A stretch of 64,000 bases of DNA from Salinivirga cyanobacteriivorans (GCF_001443605.1 NZ_CP013118.1:1933501-1997500), one strand, 5' to 3'; counted from the stretch's first letter, positions 26,561 to 36,657 are shown. Numbers and translations are program-made. The notes: a model not told the origin generated them from the letters alone.

Positions 26561-29500
26561 TTAGAAGTTGAGGTTAACCCTGAAACCAAGTGTGCGTGCC
26601 GTTGGTAACTGGAACTGCTCAAGTCCTAAACCGTTGAGGTTTGCACCAAATCCTGTTTCAGGATCAATACCGACGTCGTTGCTCGGGTGAATGTATAACA
26701 TTGCCAGGTTACGACCTACAAATGATACACTTGCGCCCTCTATAAAACCAACTTTACTTATAATTTTCTGTGGAATCTTATAGCTTAAGACAAGCTCACG
26801 CAGTTTTATATAAGATCCGTCAATTACAGAGTTTACTTCACGGCCCCAGTATCCGGCGTAATAATCGGCAGCAGATATCACCACATCATTTGGGGTTCCA
26901 TCTTCAGATACACCTTCTACAACAAGACCATTTTCACGAATACCGTCCTGTGCTGTTTCTTCTGTTACACCGGCATAGGCACCAAACCAGTCAGATACAC
27001 TGAAAAGGTCGCCACCATAACGGCCATCAACAAGTACACTCAAAGAAATAGTTTTATAAGAGAAGGTATTGCGTACACCGCCTGTCCAGTCCGGAGTAAT
27101 GTTACCAACCTCAACAGGAGCATCGGTAGTTAATGGTAAACCATTGGCACCAATTACTTTATTACCGTCTTCGTCATAAACAAAACCACCGGCTTTGATT
27201 ACACCAAATGCCTGTCCTGGGCGAGCTTCAATAGTTAAACCACCCCATGAACTTGTAATCTGGTATGCTTCAAGGTCTCCGTAAAGTTCATTCACCTGGT
27301 TCCAGTTTTTGGCCCAATTCACAGTTGTGGTCCAGCTAAATCCGTTAACATCTTTAAACCAGGTAGCACCTAATTGTACTTCAAAACCTTTGTTTTCAAT
27401 TTCACCAGCATTAATCAACTGATTATCAAAACCAGATGCTTGTGAAATATCAATTTGAAGGATTTGGTCGTATGTGATTTGGTCATAATATGTAAAGTCT
27501 AAGCTGAAACGGTTTTTCAGGAATCTTAAATCAAGACCAATCTCAGTACTTGTCACCTGCTCAGGTTTTAAACCTACAGGAGGAAGTAGTCTGGATGTAG
27601 CAAAAGGTGTTACATTTCCAAATGGATCAACACCACCATAAGTTAGTGACAATTGATAAGGATCAGTGTCGTTACCTACCTTGGCCCATCCACCGCGTAT
27701 TTTGGCAAATGATAAAATGTCTGATTCGAGCTCCAACAATTCATTGATAATTACACTACCTGTAAATGAAGGATAGAAATAACTCCACTCATCAGCTGGA
27801 AGTGTAGAACTCCAGTCGTTACGTGCAGTCATATCAAGGAAAATTGCCCTTCTCCAACCAATAGAAGCCTGAGCATAAACACTATTCGTTTCAAATGTCT
27901 CATCATACATATCAGTAGAAGGATTACCCCTTACGTTTGAAATTGTAAAGAGGTTAGGAACAGTCAATTCCGCAGCTTCAAGATACATTGATCCATATTC
28001 GTTTCTACGGAAGTTAGTACCTAAAATACCGTCTACAGAAACGTCGCCAAATTCTTTACTAAAAGAAGCAAACAAGTCGGCATTCACCTCCATATTATTT
28101 CTGTCTGATTGCCAGAATGCACCATAAGGTTGCTCATTTGACATTGTACGGTCAACATGCTTACGTACTTCACTATAATAATCTACACCTACACGACCGG
28201 TAACCTTAACCCAGTCTGTAATTTCAGCATCTACGCTGGCAGTACCAAATACACGGTCACGAGTACGGCTTGTAGTATTATAATTTACATTCCAGTATGG
28301 GTTATTATGGTAATTGGTGTTCCAGTTGTATGGATTTCCAAACACATTCAATTCATCATAATGTGCTTCAAGAGCTTCCATATTTACCTGGCGACCAAAC
28401 CATCCACCCATTGATTGCATTGGGTTGTTTGAACTGTAACCCTGAACCGGAAGGTTGTCACTTGCATTATTCACATAGTTAAAGGTCACATTGGATTTCA
28501 ACCATTCTGTCATATTCTGTGTTCCGTTAAACGAAACTGTATATTTTGTAAGGTCGGTATTGGGCACTGTACCTTTTTGGTCAAAATGCGACAAAGAAAG
28601 TCTCATAGCACCCATCTCTCCGTTTGAAGTCAATGTCACGCTATTATCAAACGTCACACCTGTCTGGAAGAAGTTTTTCACGTTATCCGGACGGGAAACC
28701 CATGGTGTGGCCTGACGTGTCATTGGGTCATTAGGATCGGTAAGCGGGCTGTTAAACTGTGGAATTTCTAAACCTGCATCCAATCTTGGTCCCCAACTTT
28801 CATCCACATTATCGTTCACACTATATGGATCATCGGGTGAAGCACCACCATCATAATAGAAAAATCCATAATTACCGTTCCAGGATCCATCTGCAAAATC
28901 CTGATAAGATGCACCATCAAAATTTGCACCACTTGTCAGATAGTAATATTCACTACCGGCAACTCCCTGACCATACTCGTTTTGGTAATTAGCAAAATTG
29001 TAAGCCTGATCAAAAGTAATGGCAGAACTAATATTTACGCCAATACCTTTTTTAGCTTTTTCGCCGGTTTTGGTTTTTACTACAATAACACCGTTTGCAG
29101 CACGTGATCCGTAAATCGCGGCAGCGTTGGCACCCTTCAGTACGGTAAGTGACTCGATGTTTGAAGGATCAAGGTCCATTGCAGCGTTACCAAAGTCAGT
29201 TGCTCCCCACTGAGAAACATCCGAAGAGGCATTACTGATAGGTACACCATCAACAACCCAAAGTGGTTGGTTATTAGTAAAAGATGAGTTACCACGAATT
29301 GTGATACGTGAAGAGGAACCTACCGCACCACTTGCGTTGGTAACTTGCGTACCGGCAACCTTACCGGAAAGTGAGTTGACAATATTGGCCTCTTTGGCTT
29401 CTGCCAGGTCGTCTCCTCCGACCTCTTGTACAGCATAACCGAGTGCCTTTTTCTCTCTCGAAATACCCAGGGCGGTAACCACCAGCTCATCGAGCTCTGT

Positions 29501-29794
29501 AACGGCTGAAACCATCTGGACATTAATTACGGTTTGGTTGCCGATAGCTTTTTTCACGCTGTTCATACCAATGAACGAGAACATAAGCGTATCCGCACCT
29601 TGAGGAACTTCTATAGAGTAACTACCGTCATTAGCGGTAATTGTACCCACCTGGGTTCCTTTTACAACTACTGTAACTCCAGGCATCTCACTGCCATCAG
29701 AGGCGGAGGTTACAGTCCCTGTTACTGTTTTTTGTGCATACGACTGAATCCCTAAGAAACTTAGGAACACCAGTGTAAATAAAAATTTTCCCAT
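26561..29794 (-). CDS. SusC/RagA-family TonB-dependent outer-membrane transporter
   Basis: 1077 residues. After the signal peptide (ending QSYAQ) comes a carboxypeptidase-regulatory-like domain (about residues 22-100, VTGTVTSASDGSEMPGVTV). A TonB-dependent plug follows, with the SusC signature around LSGKVAGTQVTNASG, VVDGVPISN and the SusC-typical VLKGANAAAIYGSRAANGVI, then a 22-strand barrel ending in FRVNLNF with a terminal Phe. It imports the ligand captured by the SusD-like partner, energised by TonB-ExbBD. No hydrolase, sigma/anti-sigma or hybrid sensor gene adjoins it, so the substrate cannot be assigned; uptake of a peptide or small ligand is as likely as a glycan. Confidence 0.95.
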   Translation of the reverse strand: MGKFLFTLVFLSFLGIQSYAQKTVTGTVTSASDGSEMPGVTVVVKGTQVGTITANDGSYSIEVPQGADTLMFSFIGMNSVKKAIGNQTVINVQMVSAVTELDELVVTALGISREKKALGYAVQEVGGDDLAEAKEANIVNSLSGKVAGTQVTNASGAVGSSSRITIRGNSSFTNNQPLWVVDGVPISNASSDVSQWGATDFGNAAMDLDPSNIESLTVLKGANAAAIYGSRAANGVIVVKTKTGEKAKKGIGVNISSAITFDQAYNFANYQNEYGQGVAGSEYYYLTSGANFDGASYQDFADGSWNGNYGFFYYDGGASPDDPYSVNDNVDESWGPRLDAGLEIPQFNSPLTDPNDPMTRQATPWVSRPDNVKNFFQTGVTFDNSVTLTSNGEMGAMRLSLSHFDQKGTVPNTDLTKYTVSFNGTQNMTEWLKSNVTFNYVNNASDNLPVQGYSSNNPMQSMGGWFGRQVNMEALEAHYDELNVFGNPYNWNTNYHNNPYWNVNYNTTSRTRDRVFGTASVDAEITDWVKVTGRVGVDYYSEVRKHVDRTMSNEQPYGAFWQSDRNNMEVNADLFASFSKEFGDVSVDGILGTNFRRNEYGSMYLEAAELTVPNLFTISNVRGNPSTDMYDETFETNSVYAQASIGWRRAIFLDMTARNDWSSTLPADEWSYFYPSFTGSVIINELLELESDILSFAKIRGGWAKVGNDTDPYQLSLTYGGVDPFGNVTPFATSRLLPPVGLKPEQVTSTEIGLDLRFLKNRFSLDFTYYDQITYDQILQIDISQASGFDNQLINAGEIENKGFEVQLGATWFKDVNGFSWTTTVNWAKNWNQVNELYGDLEAYQITSSWGGLTIEARPGQAFGVIKAGGFVYDEDGNKVIGANGLPLTTDAPVEVGNITPDWTGGVRNTFSYKTISLSVLVDGRYGGDLFSVSDWFGAYAGVTEETAQDGIRENGLVVEGVSEDGTPNDVVISAADYYAGYWGREVNSVIDGSYIKLRELVLSYKIPQKIISKVGFIEGASVSFVGRNLAMLYIHPSNDVGIDPETGFGANLNGLGLEQFQLPTARTLGFRVNLNF

Positions 29795-29822
29795 AACACT
29801 TAACTTTTATTTAATGTATGGG

Positions 29823-29854
29823 CTAAAGTATCGCTTATATTGAATTATTGCAAA
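29823..29854 (-). promoter_or_regulatory. Promoter of the SusC/SusD operon
   Basis: On the minus strand: TTTG (29854-29851), a 20-base spacer, then TACTTTAG (29830-29823), one mismatch from the TAnnTTTG -7 box. It predicts transcription starting about 22-25 bases ahead of the SusC ATG at 29794. Confidence 0.55.
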
Positions 29855-30223
29855 TTTTTTTAACGAATATTTAACGTCAATTTAACTAACTATTAGGCAA
29901 CTCGTTATAAACAGCTGTTTACCAGTATGTTGTAAAACACATGCAATAGCCATGGTTTTTACAGGTTTTGACGAATACATGTAAAACTAAGGGCTACAGA
30001 CAGTTTTGTTTGACAAAAAAAATACAGAAAAACAAAAGTGCAGTTGAATACATTAAAATAAACTATCAAAATTGATAATATACTGCAGGGTCGAATTAAT
30101 TAATTATAAAAGCAGAATCTGCATGCTATATTATGATTTCTGAGGCAAAATTCTGGTGTATTTCCATTAAAACACCTTCAAACATATTACAATGGCTATG
30201 GTTCAATTTTTCATACTTTTAGC

Positions 30224-30231
30224 TACATTTG
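30224..30231 (+). promoter_or_regulatory. -7 box for the Kbl-like gene
   Basis: TACATTTG is an exact match to TAnnTTTG, 49 bases ahead of the ATG. No exact -33 TTTG at the usual spacing. Confidence 0.4.
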
Positions 30232-30279
30232 CAATCATAAATAATATAAACAACACCCATAAAATAATCAGGAGGTATT

Positions 30280-31500
30280 ATGTCATTAAATAAACTAAAT
30301 CAAGTGCTCACAGAAAACGTTGACGAGCTCGAAAAAAGCGGACGTGCAAAAGGTGCGGAAAAGGTTATTACACAATGTATTCTAGCTCAAAAAGGAAAAG
30401 GTCCCCGCTATTTGCTGGAAGGATATGGCAATAAAGAGTTTATTCGAATGAACTCAAACTCTTACCTGGGGCTGTCGTTGCGCAAAGACATGATTGAAGC
30501 TGAAGAGAAAGGCGCCGCAGAATTTGGTGTGGGACCCGGTGCAGTACGTTTTATTAACGGCACATTTAAATCTCATACCGACCTTGAGTCCCGTCTGGCA
30601 GCATTTCATGGCAGAGAAGCAGGCATGATTTTCAGCTCGGCTTATGTAACCAGTATTGGAGTAATATTCCCGATGACAACTAAAGAAACGGTTTTGATAA
30701 GCGACGAACTTAACCACAACTGTATAATAAACGCCATGCGCTTGGGCCGACCTGCTGGTAAAGAAATATATGCGCACAATAACATGGAAGAGCTCGAAAA
30801 AGCACTTGAACGTAGTATAGGGAAAGGTAAAAGAGCGCTGGTTATTACCGACGGTATTTTTAGCATGCGCGGAGATCATGCTCCTTTAGATGAATTTGTA
30901 AAAGTTTGCGAAAAATTTAACGACAAATTCGAAGAAGGTGTCATCACCATAGCTGATGATTCTCATGGTGTAGGAGCTTTTGGTAAAACAGGCCGCGGAA
31001 CCGAGGAGTACACTAACGCCAAAGTCGATATTTTGGTCGGCACACTTGGTAAAGCCTTTGGTGTGAATGGCGGATATGTTGTATCATCAAAAGAGGTGGT
31101 AAAATACCTGCGCGAAAGTGCACCTACATATATTTATTCAAATCCGATTACCGTTTCAGAAAGCGAGGCTGCAATAAAGGCGTTGGAAATTGTTGATACT
31201 CCTGAAGGTAAAGATATACTGGCGCATTTACGTGCCATGACAAAAAAATTCGACCAGGGATTGCGCGATCTGGGATTAGAAACAATTGAGGGCGATCATC
31301 CGGTTGTGCCGCTCATGGTGCGTGATTCTAAAAAAACAAGTGACATTGTAAGGCACCTTAACGAGCACGGAGTGCTTGCCACAGGGCTCAATTTCCCGGT
31401 GGTACCAAAAGGTGATGAAGAAATTCGTTTTCAAATCAATGCATCACATACAGAAAAGGATATCGACATGGTGCTTGAGATACTTAGCAACTACAAATAA
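30280..31500 (+). CDS. Alpha-oxoamine synthase, glycine C-acetyltransferase (Kbl)-like
   Basis: A 406-residue PLP enzyme of the class II aminotransferase fold that joins an amino acid to an acyl-CoA. The PLP lysine is in VGTLGKAFGVNGG, and the aspartate/histidine segment is IADDSHGVGAFGKTGRG. The C-terminal FPVVPKGDEEIRFQINASHT resembles 2-amino-3-ketobutyrate CoA ligase (Kbl) more than serine palmitoyltransferase or BioF. No threonine dehydrogenase adjoins it. A strong Shine-Dalgarno, AGGAGG, lies at 30270-30275, unusual for Bacteroidota. It is closed by a bidirectional terminator. The family is certain; the exact substrates are not. Confidence 0.88.
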   Translation: MSLNKLNQVLTENVDELEKSGRAKGAEKVITQCILAQKGKGPRYLLEGYGNKEFIRMNSNSYLGLSLRKDMIEAEEKGAAEFGVGPGAVRFINGTFKSHTDLESRLAAFHGREAGMIFSSAYVTSIGVIFPMTTKETVLISDELNHNCIINAMRLGRPAGKEIYAHNNMEELEKALERSIGKGKRALVITDGIFSMRGDHAPLDEFVKVCEKFNDKFEEGVITIADDSHGVGAFGKTGRGTEEYTNAKVDILVGTLGKAFGVNGGYVVSSKEVVKYLRESAPTYIYSNPITVSESEAAIKALEIVDTPEGKDILAHLRAMTKKFDQGLRDLGLETIEGDHPVVPLMVRDSKKTSDIVRHLNEHGVLATGLNFPVVPKGDEEIRFQINASHTEKDIDMVLEILSNYK

Positions 31501-31526
31501 AACAGAACAACCAATCATACATTAAA

Positions 31527-31565
31527 AAACCGGGCCTTATCTATAAGTGAGGCCCGGTTTTTATA
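31527..31565. terminator. Bidirectional terminator between the Kbl-like gene and the helicase
   Basis: AAACCGGGCCT (31527-31537) and AGGCCCGGTTT (31550-31560) form an 11-base stem with a 12-base loop, with T-runs on both strands. It serves two convergent genes. Confidence 0.92.
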
Positions 31566-31578
31566 TAGTGTTAGTTTT

Positions 31579-33270
31579 TTATCTCCTTTTCTTTGTTCTG
31601 GGGCGCCTATTACCCTTGTTCCGCCCACCTGCTTTCTTCGCCTCCGACAGCTCTACAAGTATAGGATGTCCATCAAACTTTTTACCTATAAGACCATCGA
31701 CCAACTTATTGGTCAGGTTATCTTCTATTTCAAAGAATGAGAAATTCTTCAATATTTCAATCTTACCTATTTCTGCATCTCTCGATCGCAAGGTTTCATT
31801 AATTAACCCAATAAGCCTTGTAGGATTCAATTTATGTTTGGTCCCAAGATTAATATAAAGCCTGGAGAACTTAATTTTACCCCCTCCTGTGCGGGTTTTC
31901 CTGGCTTTCGGTCCATTTTTTTCTTGTTTTCTATTTGATTCTGAAACATTGATATCTCTGGAATCTTTATAATAATCTAAAAAACGATTGAACTCTGCAG
32001 AGACAAAATGTTTGATCAGGTCCTCACGACTCATGGGTTCTAATTTTTCATAAATGGCCTCCATAAATGGCTGAATTTGTTTTTCATCAACATTTGTTTG
32101 GGTAACCTTATCTATGAAAGCATAAAGCTGCTTCGTTACAATTTCCTTACCGCCCGGTACCGTACCTTTGGTAAACTTAACCCCGGCAACCTTTTCCACT
32201 TCGCGAATTCTGCGACCTTCACGGGAATGCACAATGGCAATTGAAAGCCCTTTTTTACCTGCACGCCCAGTGCGACCACTTCTGTGCACATAAGCATCTG
32301 TATCGTCGGGCAGGTTATAATTAACAACGTGTGTAAGGTCATTTACATCAATACCGCGCGCAGCAACATCGGTAGCCACGAGAATTTGTAGCTGTCGATT
32401 TCTAAAACGATGCATAACCTCATCGCGCTGGGCCTGCGACAAGTCGCCATGCAAAGCATCGGCATTATAGCCGTCTTCCATCAACTTTTTTGCGATATCT
32501 TTTGTTTCCTGACGGGTTCGGCAAAAAACAATTCCATAAATATCAGGGTTTACGTCTGCAAGGCGCTTTAAAACCTGGTAACGGTCTTTTGCCTGTACCA
32601 TGTAATAAATATGAGAAACATTCTCAGCGGCAGTATTTCTTGGATTCACTGAAACCTGCTCAGGATTATTCATGTATTTTTTGGTAATGCGGGCTATTTC
32701 TTTTGAAAGCGTAGCTGAAAAGAGTAATGTTTGCTTCTCTTCTGGTGTATTTTCAAGAATAGCATCAAGGTCTTCTTTAAATCCCATGGAAAGCATCTCA
32801 TCGGCTTCATCCAGCACCAACCTATTAATATTGTGAGGTTTAAGTTTTTTGCGTTTTATTAAATCTAATGAACGGCCCGGTGTCCCTACAACAATCTGCG
32901 CACCTTTTTTTAGCGCCTTTATCTGTGTTTCAATACTGGCTCCTCCATATACCGGCACTACATTGAGGCCACGCATACGCTTCGAGTACTTGCTCAAATC
33001 ACTTGTAATTTGCAAACAAAGTTCGCGCGTAGGACATAATATAAGTGTTTGGGTTTGCTTATCTTCGACATCGGTTAAATGTAATGCCGGTAAACCAAAA
33101 GCGGCTGTTTTACCTGTTCCTGTTTGGGCAAGGCCTATAAAATCTTGTCTTGAGTTTAAAAGGAAGGGTATTGTTTGTGCCTGTATAGGCGTGGGTTGCT
33201 CGAAACCCAATTCCTGAATTGCGTCCAGTATATCTACCTGCAATCCGGATTCGGCGAAAGTTTGAATCAT
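31579..33270 (-). CDS. DEAD-box ATP-dependent RNA helicase, DeaD/CsdA-like
   Basis: A 563-residue RNA helicase for ribosome assembly or mRNA turnover. In order: Q motif GFEQPTPIQ, Walker A AQTGTGKT, motif II DEAD (VLDEADEML), SAT (LFSATLS), GVFCRTR-like motif IV region, motif V ATDVAARGIDV and motif VI HRSGRTGRAG. The C-terminal DbpA-type RNA-binding domain spans about residues 455-540 (FSRLYINLGTKHKLNP, ending HPILVELSEA). A basic tail rich in Arg/Lys/Gly closes the protein. Long CsdA-like domain order suggests a cold-shock/ribosome role. Confidence 0.95.
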   Translation of the reverse strand: MIQTFAESGLQVDILDAIQELGFEQPTPIQAQTIPFLLNSRQDFIGLAQTGTGKTAAFGLPALHLTDVEDKQTQTLILCPTRELCLQITSDLSKYSKRMRGLNVVPVYGGASIETQIKALKKGAQIVVGTPGRSLDLIKRKKLKPHNINRLVLDEADEMLSMGFKEDLDAILENTPEEKQTLLFSATLSKEIARITKKYMNNPEQVSVNPRNTAAENVSHIYYMVQAKDRYQVLKRLADVNPDIYGIVFCRTRQETKDIAKKLMEDGYNADALHGDLSQAQRDEVMHRFRNRQLQILVATDVAARGIDVNDLTHVVNYNLPDDTDAYVHRSGRTGRAGKKGLSIAIVHSREGRRIREVEKVAGVKFTKGTVPGGKEIVTKQLYAFIDKVTQTNVDEKQIQPFMEAIYEKLEPMSREDLIKHFVSAEFNRFLDYYKDSRDINVSESNRKQEKNGPKARKTRTGGGKIKFSRLYINLGTKHKLNPTRLIGLINETLRSRDAEIGKIEILKNFSFFEIEDNLTNKLVDGLIGKKFDGHPILVELSEAKKAGGRNKGNRRPRTKKRR

Positions 33271-33432
33271 AAAAATCTTAAATAATTAGCGTGTAAAGGT
33301 AATACTATTTTATGGCAAGGAGGCCTTATTATTAATTTATTCCCAAAAGTTTAACAAATTTGATGCCCAAAATCACAATAAAAGCCCAATACAATTATTA
33401 CATTTGTTTTTTACCTTCAAAAAACACAATTA

Positions 33433-33984
33433 TTGAAAGAGGCAGATAACATAATTTTAGGTATAGATCCGGGCACTACCATCATGGGATATGGTGTGAT
33501 TGATGCATCTGGCAAGCAACCTACACTCTTAAGCATGGGCGTGGTAGATTTGCGAAAGTACAAAGATCACTACCAAAAGTTAAATTACATTTACGACCGC
33601 ACAAGGATGCTCATTGAACAATATCTGCCAGACGAAATTGCCATTGAAGCCCCTTTCTTCGGCAAAAATGTGCAATCTATGCTCAAACTTGGCAGGGCAC
33701 AGGGTGTTGCCATTGCTGCGGCGCTATCACATTCGGTGCCAATTGCCGAATATGCACCACGAAAAATCAAACAAGCAATTACAGGTTCAGGGAGTGCATC
33801 AAAAGAACAGGTTGCGGGTATGCTCACTCGCATGATGCAAATTGACTCCCTCCCCTCATATCTCGATGCTACTGATGGTCTGGCTGCAGCTGTTTGTCAT
33901 TTCTATCAACGAATGGTTCCTGACACTAAAAAAAGCAATAGTTGGTCAGATTTTGTCAAGAAAAATCCGGGCAGAGTTAAATAG
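33433..33984 (+). CDS. ruvC: Holliday junction resolvase RuvC
   Basis: 183 residues. It resolves Holliday junctions with RuvAB. The first catalytic aspartate is in ILGIDPGTTIMGYGV, the glutamate in IAIEAPFFGKN, and the C-terminal acidic pair is in DATDGLAAAVCH. The long helix KLGRAQGVAIAAA fits the family. The start is TTG at 33433; no in-frame ATG lies at the right place, and the family's N-terminus begins only about 10 residues ahead of the IDPGT motif, so TTG is the best choice. It is divergent from the helicase gene. Confidence 0.94.
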   Translation: MKEADNIILGIDPGTTIMGYGVIDASGKQPTLLSMGVVDLRKYKDHYQKLNYIYDRTRMLIEQYLPDEIAIEAPFFGKNVQSMLKLGRAQGVAIAAALSHSVPIAEYAPRKIKQAITGSGSASKEQVAGMLTRMMQIDSLPSYLDATDGLAAAVCHFYQRMVPDTKKSNSWSDFVKKNPGRVK

Positions 33985-33998
33985 AAACGGAAATAAAC

Positions 33999-34313
33999 TC
34001 ATCGATAATCCTGTGGTGAAAAACCCTGGTATTCGGGAATCAACACACCCAAACGAACTTTTTCATCAAAAATCCCAACCTGATCTGATCTAAAAACCGG
34101 GGTCGAGAAATTGCTTATTACATGAGCTTCGGAATTTTTTTCTTCGGGCTCCTCAAATGCCACCTTTTCAAGCTGCTCAATTAAATGGCGCGGCAGCCCT
34201 GAGTCCATTGGCTCAACCTGAACAGCATCACCGAGCGTCCCGGACAAAAAAATAAACAAAGGTATAATGATGATTGCTTTGTAACTCAATGCGATCATTT
34301 TATAAACATTCAC
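33999..34313 (-). CDS. Possible small exported protein, unknown
   Basis: 104 residues with a plausible signal peptide or membrane anchor (about residues 5-25, KMIALSYKAIIIIPLFIFLSG), then an acidic hydrophilic region rich in Glu and Pro. No family recognised. It occupies the gap between convergent ruvC and the end of glnS with no overlap. Codon use looks reasonable but support is limited; no promoter with both boxes was seen. Confidence 0.42.
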   Translation of the reverse strand: MNVYKMIALSYKAIIIIPLFIFLSGTLGDAVQVEPMDSGLPRHLIEQLEKVAFEEPEEKNSEAHVISNFSTPVFRSDQVGIFDEKVRLGVLIPEYQGFSPQDYR

Positions 34314-34411
34314 AAAAAATCATGGATTAAAAAACCGTTGTCCCTATTTACCGATTTATAATCCCCTAATATCACAACCCTAAAGCAAAATTTATATTGT
34401 ACGCTGCTCTA

Positions 34412-36118
34412 TTATTTTTTCTTTACTTTAGCCCAGGTATCTCTGAGTGGTACGGTACGGTTGAAAACCATTTTATCTGGTTTGTGGTCGAAACGGTCTG
34501 CCACAAAATAGCCCTTACGCTGGAACTGAAAGCGGTCTTCGGGTTTGGCATTGGCCAGAGATGGTTCAACCTTGCAGCCTTTCAAAATTTCTAATGACTC
34601 AGGATTGATATATTCTTTATAATCTTTTTCTTTATCTGCTGTTGGTTCTTCAACGGTAAAAAGCCTGTCGTACTGGCGCACCTCTGCATCCAAAGCATGT
34701 TGTGCTGAGACCCAGTGAAGTGTTCCTTTTACTTTCCGCATTGATGCTTCTGTACCAGAACCGCTTTTGCTATCGGGATCATACGTGGCATGAATTTCTG
34801 TTAAATTCCCTTCAGAATCTTTGATGGCTTCAGTACATTTTACAATATAACCGGCCTTTAGGCGCACTTCTTTGCCCGGAGTCATACGGAAAAATTTTCG
34901 CGGTGCATCTTCCATAAAATCATCGCGCTCAATATATAACTCACGACAGAAGGGCATTTCGCGTGTTCCGGCATCTTCATCTTCAGGGTTATTCTCAATC
35001 TCTACATGTTCAACTTTATCCTCAGGGTAATTTGTAAGTACCAGTTTAACAGGATTCAGCACAGCCATTACACGAGGTGCTGTTTTATTGAGAGACTCCC
35101 GAACTGTGTGCTCCAAAAGGGCCACATCCTGCAAATTATCGCGTTTGGCAATACCAATAATTTCAGAAAAACGTCTTATGGCTGCTGGTGGATAACCTCT
35201 GCGCCTAATGCCGGTGATGGTTGGCATGCGTGGGTCGTCCCATCCGGCAACATATCCTTCATTGACAAGCTCAAGCAATTTTCTTTTACTCATCACGGTA
35301 TATCCAAGATTAAACCTTGCAAATTCAATTTGTTGCGGCCGGTATTCGCCTTCAGCAAGTTGATCAAGGAACCAGTTATAAAGTGGCCTGTGTACTTCAA
35401 ACTCTAGTGTGCAAAGCGAATGTGTAATACCTTCGATATAGTCTGATTCCCCATGTGCATAATCATACATTGGATAAATATGCCACTTATTGCCTGTGCG
35501 GTGATGTTCACGATTTAAAATGCGGTACATAATCGGATCACGAAGCAACATATTCGGTGATGCCATATCGATTTTAGCTCTAAGTACCTTTGATCCACTT
35601 TCAAACGCACCATTTTTCATTTGCTCAAACAGGTCAAGGTTTTCTTCAACACTGCGCTCCCTAAAAGGGCTTTCTTTACCAGGCTCTTTGGTTGTTCCCC
35701 GCTGTTTAGAAATTTCTTCCGGAGTTTGATCATCGACATAGGCTTTGCCTTCCTTTATTAATTTGACTGCCCACTCATAAAGTTGGTCGAAATAATCGGA
35801 GGCATACATCTCTTCTCCATCCCATTCAAAACCCAGCCAGCGAATATCTGCTTTAATTGATTCAACATATTCTGTTTCTTCTTTCTCCGGATTTGTATCA
35901 TCAAAACGCAAATTACATTTTCCATTGTATTGTCGGGCCAAACCAAAATTTAAGCATATTGATTTTGCGTGACCAATATGCAAATATCCATTCGGCTCCG
36001 GTGGGAAACGTGTGTGCACACGCTTTTGATTCTTCCCGTTCTTCAAATCTTCCTCAATAATCTGCTCAATAAAGTTGAGTGACTTTTTTTCCTCGCTTGG
36101 CGTTTCTGGTTTGTTCAT
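34412..36118 (-). CDS. glnS: Glutaminyl-tRNA synthetase
   Basis: A 568-residue class Ib synthetase. The N-terminal [17 protein letters not shown] carries the HIGH motif in the Gln-specific setting, the KMSKS equivalent is VMSKRKL, and the C-terminal anticodon-binding beta-barrels include the segment [14 protein letters not shown]. Length fits bacterial GlnS (about 555). Having GlnRS means glutamine tRNA is charged directly. The upstream gap holds no strong promoter match. Confidence 0.97.
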   Translation of the reverse strand: MNKPETPSEEKKSLNFIEQIIEEDLKNGKNQKRVHTRFPPEPNGYLHIGHAKSICLNFGLARQYNGKCNLRFDDTNPEKEETEYVESIKADIRWLGFEWDGEEMYASDYFDQLYEWAVKLIKEGKAYVDDQTPEEISKQRGTTKEPGKESPFRERSVEENLDLFEQMKNGAFESGSKVLRAKIDMASPNMLLRDPIMYRILNREHHRTGNKWHIYPMYDYAHGESDYIEGITHSLCTLEFEVHRPLYNWFLDQLAEGEYRPQQIEFARFNLGYTVMSKRKLLELVNEGYVAGWDDPRMPTITGIRRRGYPPAAIRRFSEIIGIAKRDNLQDVALLEHTVRESLNKTAPRVMAVLNPVKLVLTNYPEDKVEHVEIENNPEDEDAGTREMPFCRELYIERDDFMEDAPRKFFRMTPGKEVRLKAGYIVKCTEAIKDSEGNLTEIHATYDPDSKSGSGTEASMRKVKGTLHWVSAQHALDAEVRQYDRLFTVEEPTADKEKDYKEYINPESLEILKGCKVEPSLANAKPEDRFQFQRKGYFVADRFDHKPDKMVFNRTVPLRDTWAKVKKK

Positions 36119-36271
36119 TGGAATCTTAAATTATACTAAATATATGTTGTATTTGATTTAAACCTTTTATGCTAAACTAAGTTCAACTTACAAAAATAAT
36201 AATTTATACTTTTACAGCTCGATTTTAAGGACAATATCTACATTTAGCTGAAAATAAAAAGTGCTATAATT

Positions 36272-36622
36272 ATGGGTAAGATACAAATAGAAAACATGGA
36301 ATTCTATGCATACCACGGGTGTTACAAGGAAGAGCAGGTTGTAGGTAATCATTTTTTGGTTGATTTAACGCTGGAAACCGACTGTGAAAAACCAATGAAA
36401 TCAGATAATTTACACGATGCACTTAACTATTTAAAAGTGTATGAATTTGTTAAAGCTGAAATGCAAATAAAATCACATCTACTTGAACATGTGGCCGGTA
36501 GAATTCTGGACACACTTTATGCTGAGTTCGACCAAATTGAACATGCTACAGTAAAGGTACGAAAAATGAATCCGCCCCTCGGTGGAAAAATGGAGAGTGT
36601 GAGTGTAACCCTTGAACGTTAA
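36272..36622 (+). CDS. folB: Dihydroneopterin aldolase
   Basis: A 116-residue folate-pathway enzyme that cleaves 7,8-dihydroneopterin to 6-hydroxymethyl-dihydropterin. Visible are IEMNEFYAYHG-type N-terminus (here IENMEFYAYHGCYKEEQ), the DLTLE strand, the segment DALNYLKVYEFV with the substrate-binding tyrosine region, LLEHVAGRIL with the substrate Glu, and the C-terminal VKVRKMNPPLGG with the catalytic lysine. Full length. The following terminator hairpin has been split by an insertion sequence. Confidence 0.94.
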   Translation: MGKIQIENMEFYAYHGCYKEEQVVGNHFLVDLTLETDCEKPMKSDNLHDALNYLKVYEFVKAEMQIKSHLLEHVAGRILDTLYAEFDQIEHATVKVRKMNPPLGGKMESVSVTLER

Positions 36623-36624
36623 AA

Positions 36625-36645
36625 AAAGCCGGCAAAGCCGGCTTA
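36625..36645 (+). repeat. Left 21-bp direct repeat flanking the insertion sequence
   Basis: Starts AAAGCCGGC, which occurs twice in tandem, and ends CTTA. Identical to 38413-38433. It forms a GCCGGC-AAA-GCCGGC hairpin that, with the A7 run at 36621-36627, was the terminator of the leftward gene now at 38453. Confidence 0.88.
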
Positions 36646-36657
36646 CTTGAGTTTGGC
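36646..36657 (+). repeat. Left terminal inverted repeat of the insertion sequence
   Basis: CTTGAGTTTGGC, the exact reverse complement of 38401-38412. Confidence 0.88.

Larger units (their letters stand above)
29795..30279. other. 485-base divergent intergenic region
   Basis: Holds the leftward SusC promoter and a rightward -7 box for the Kbl-like gene. The remaining about 360 bases contain a small palindrome, AAACAGCTGTTT (about 29912-29923), and an inverted pair TTTTACA/TGTAAAA (about 29957-29986) that could be protein-binding sites. No reading frame or RNA gene was seen. Confidence 0.5.

Noticed and set aside
23822..29794. Polysaccharide utilisation locus
   Set aside because: SusC/SusD present but no glycan-active enzyme or regulator nearby, so the label is not supported.
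30280..31500. Serine palmitoyltransferase
   Set aside because: C-terminal FPVVPKG...ASHT segment resembles Kbl more; not fully excluded.
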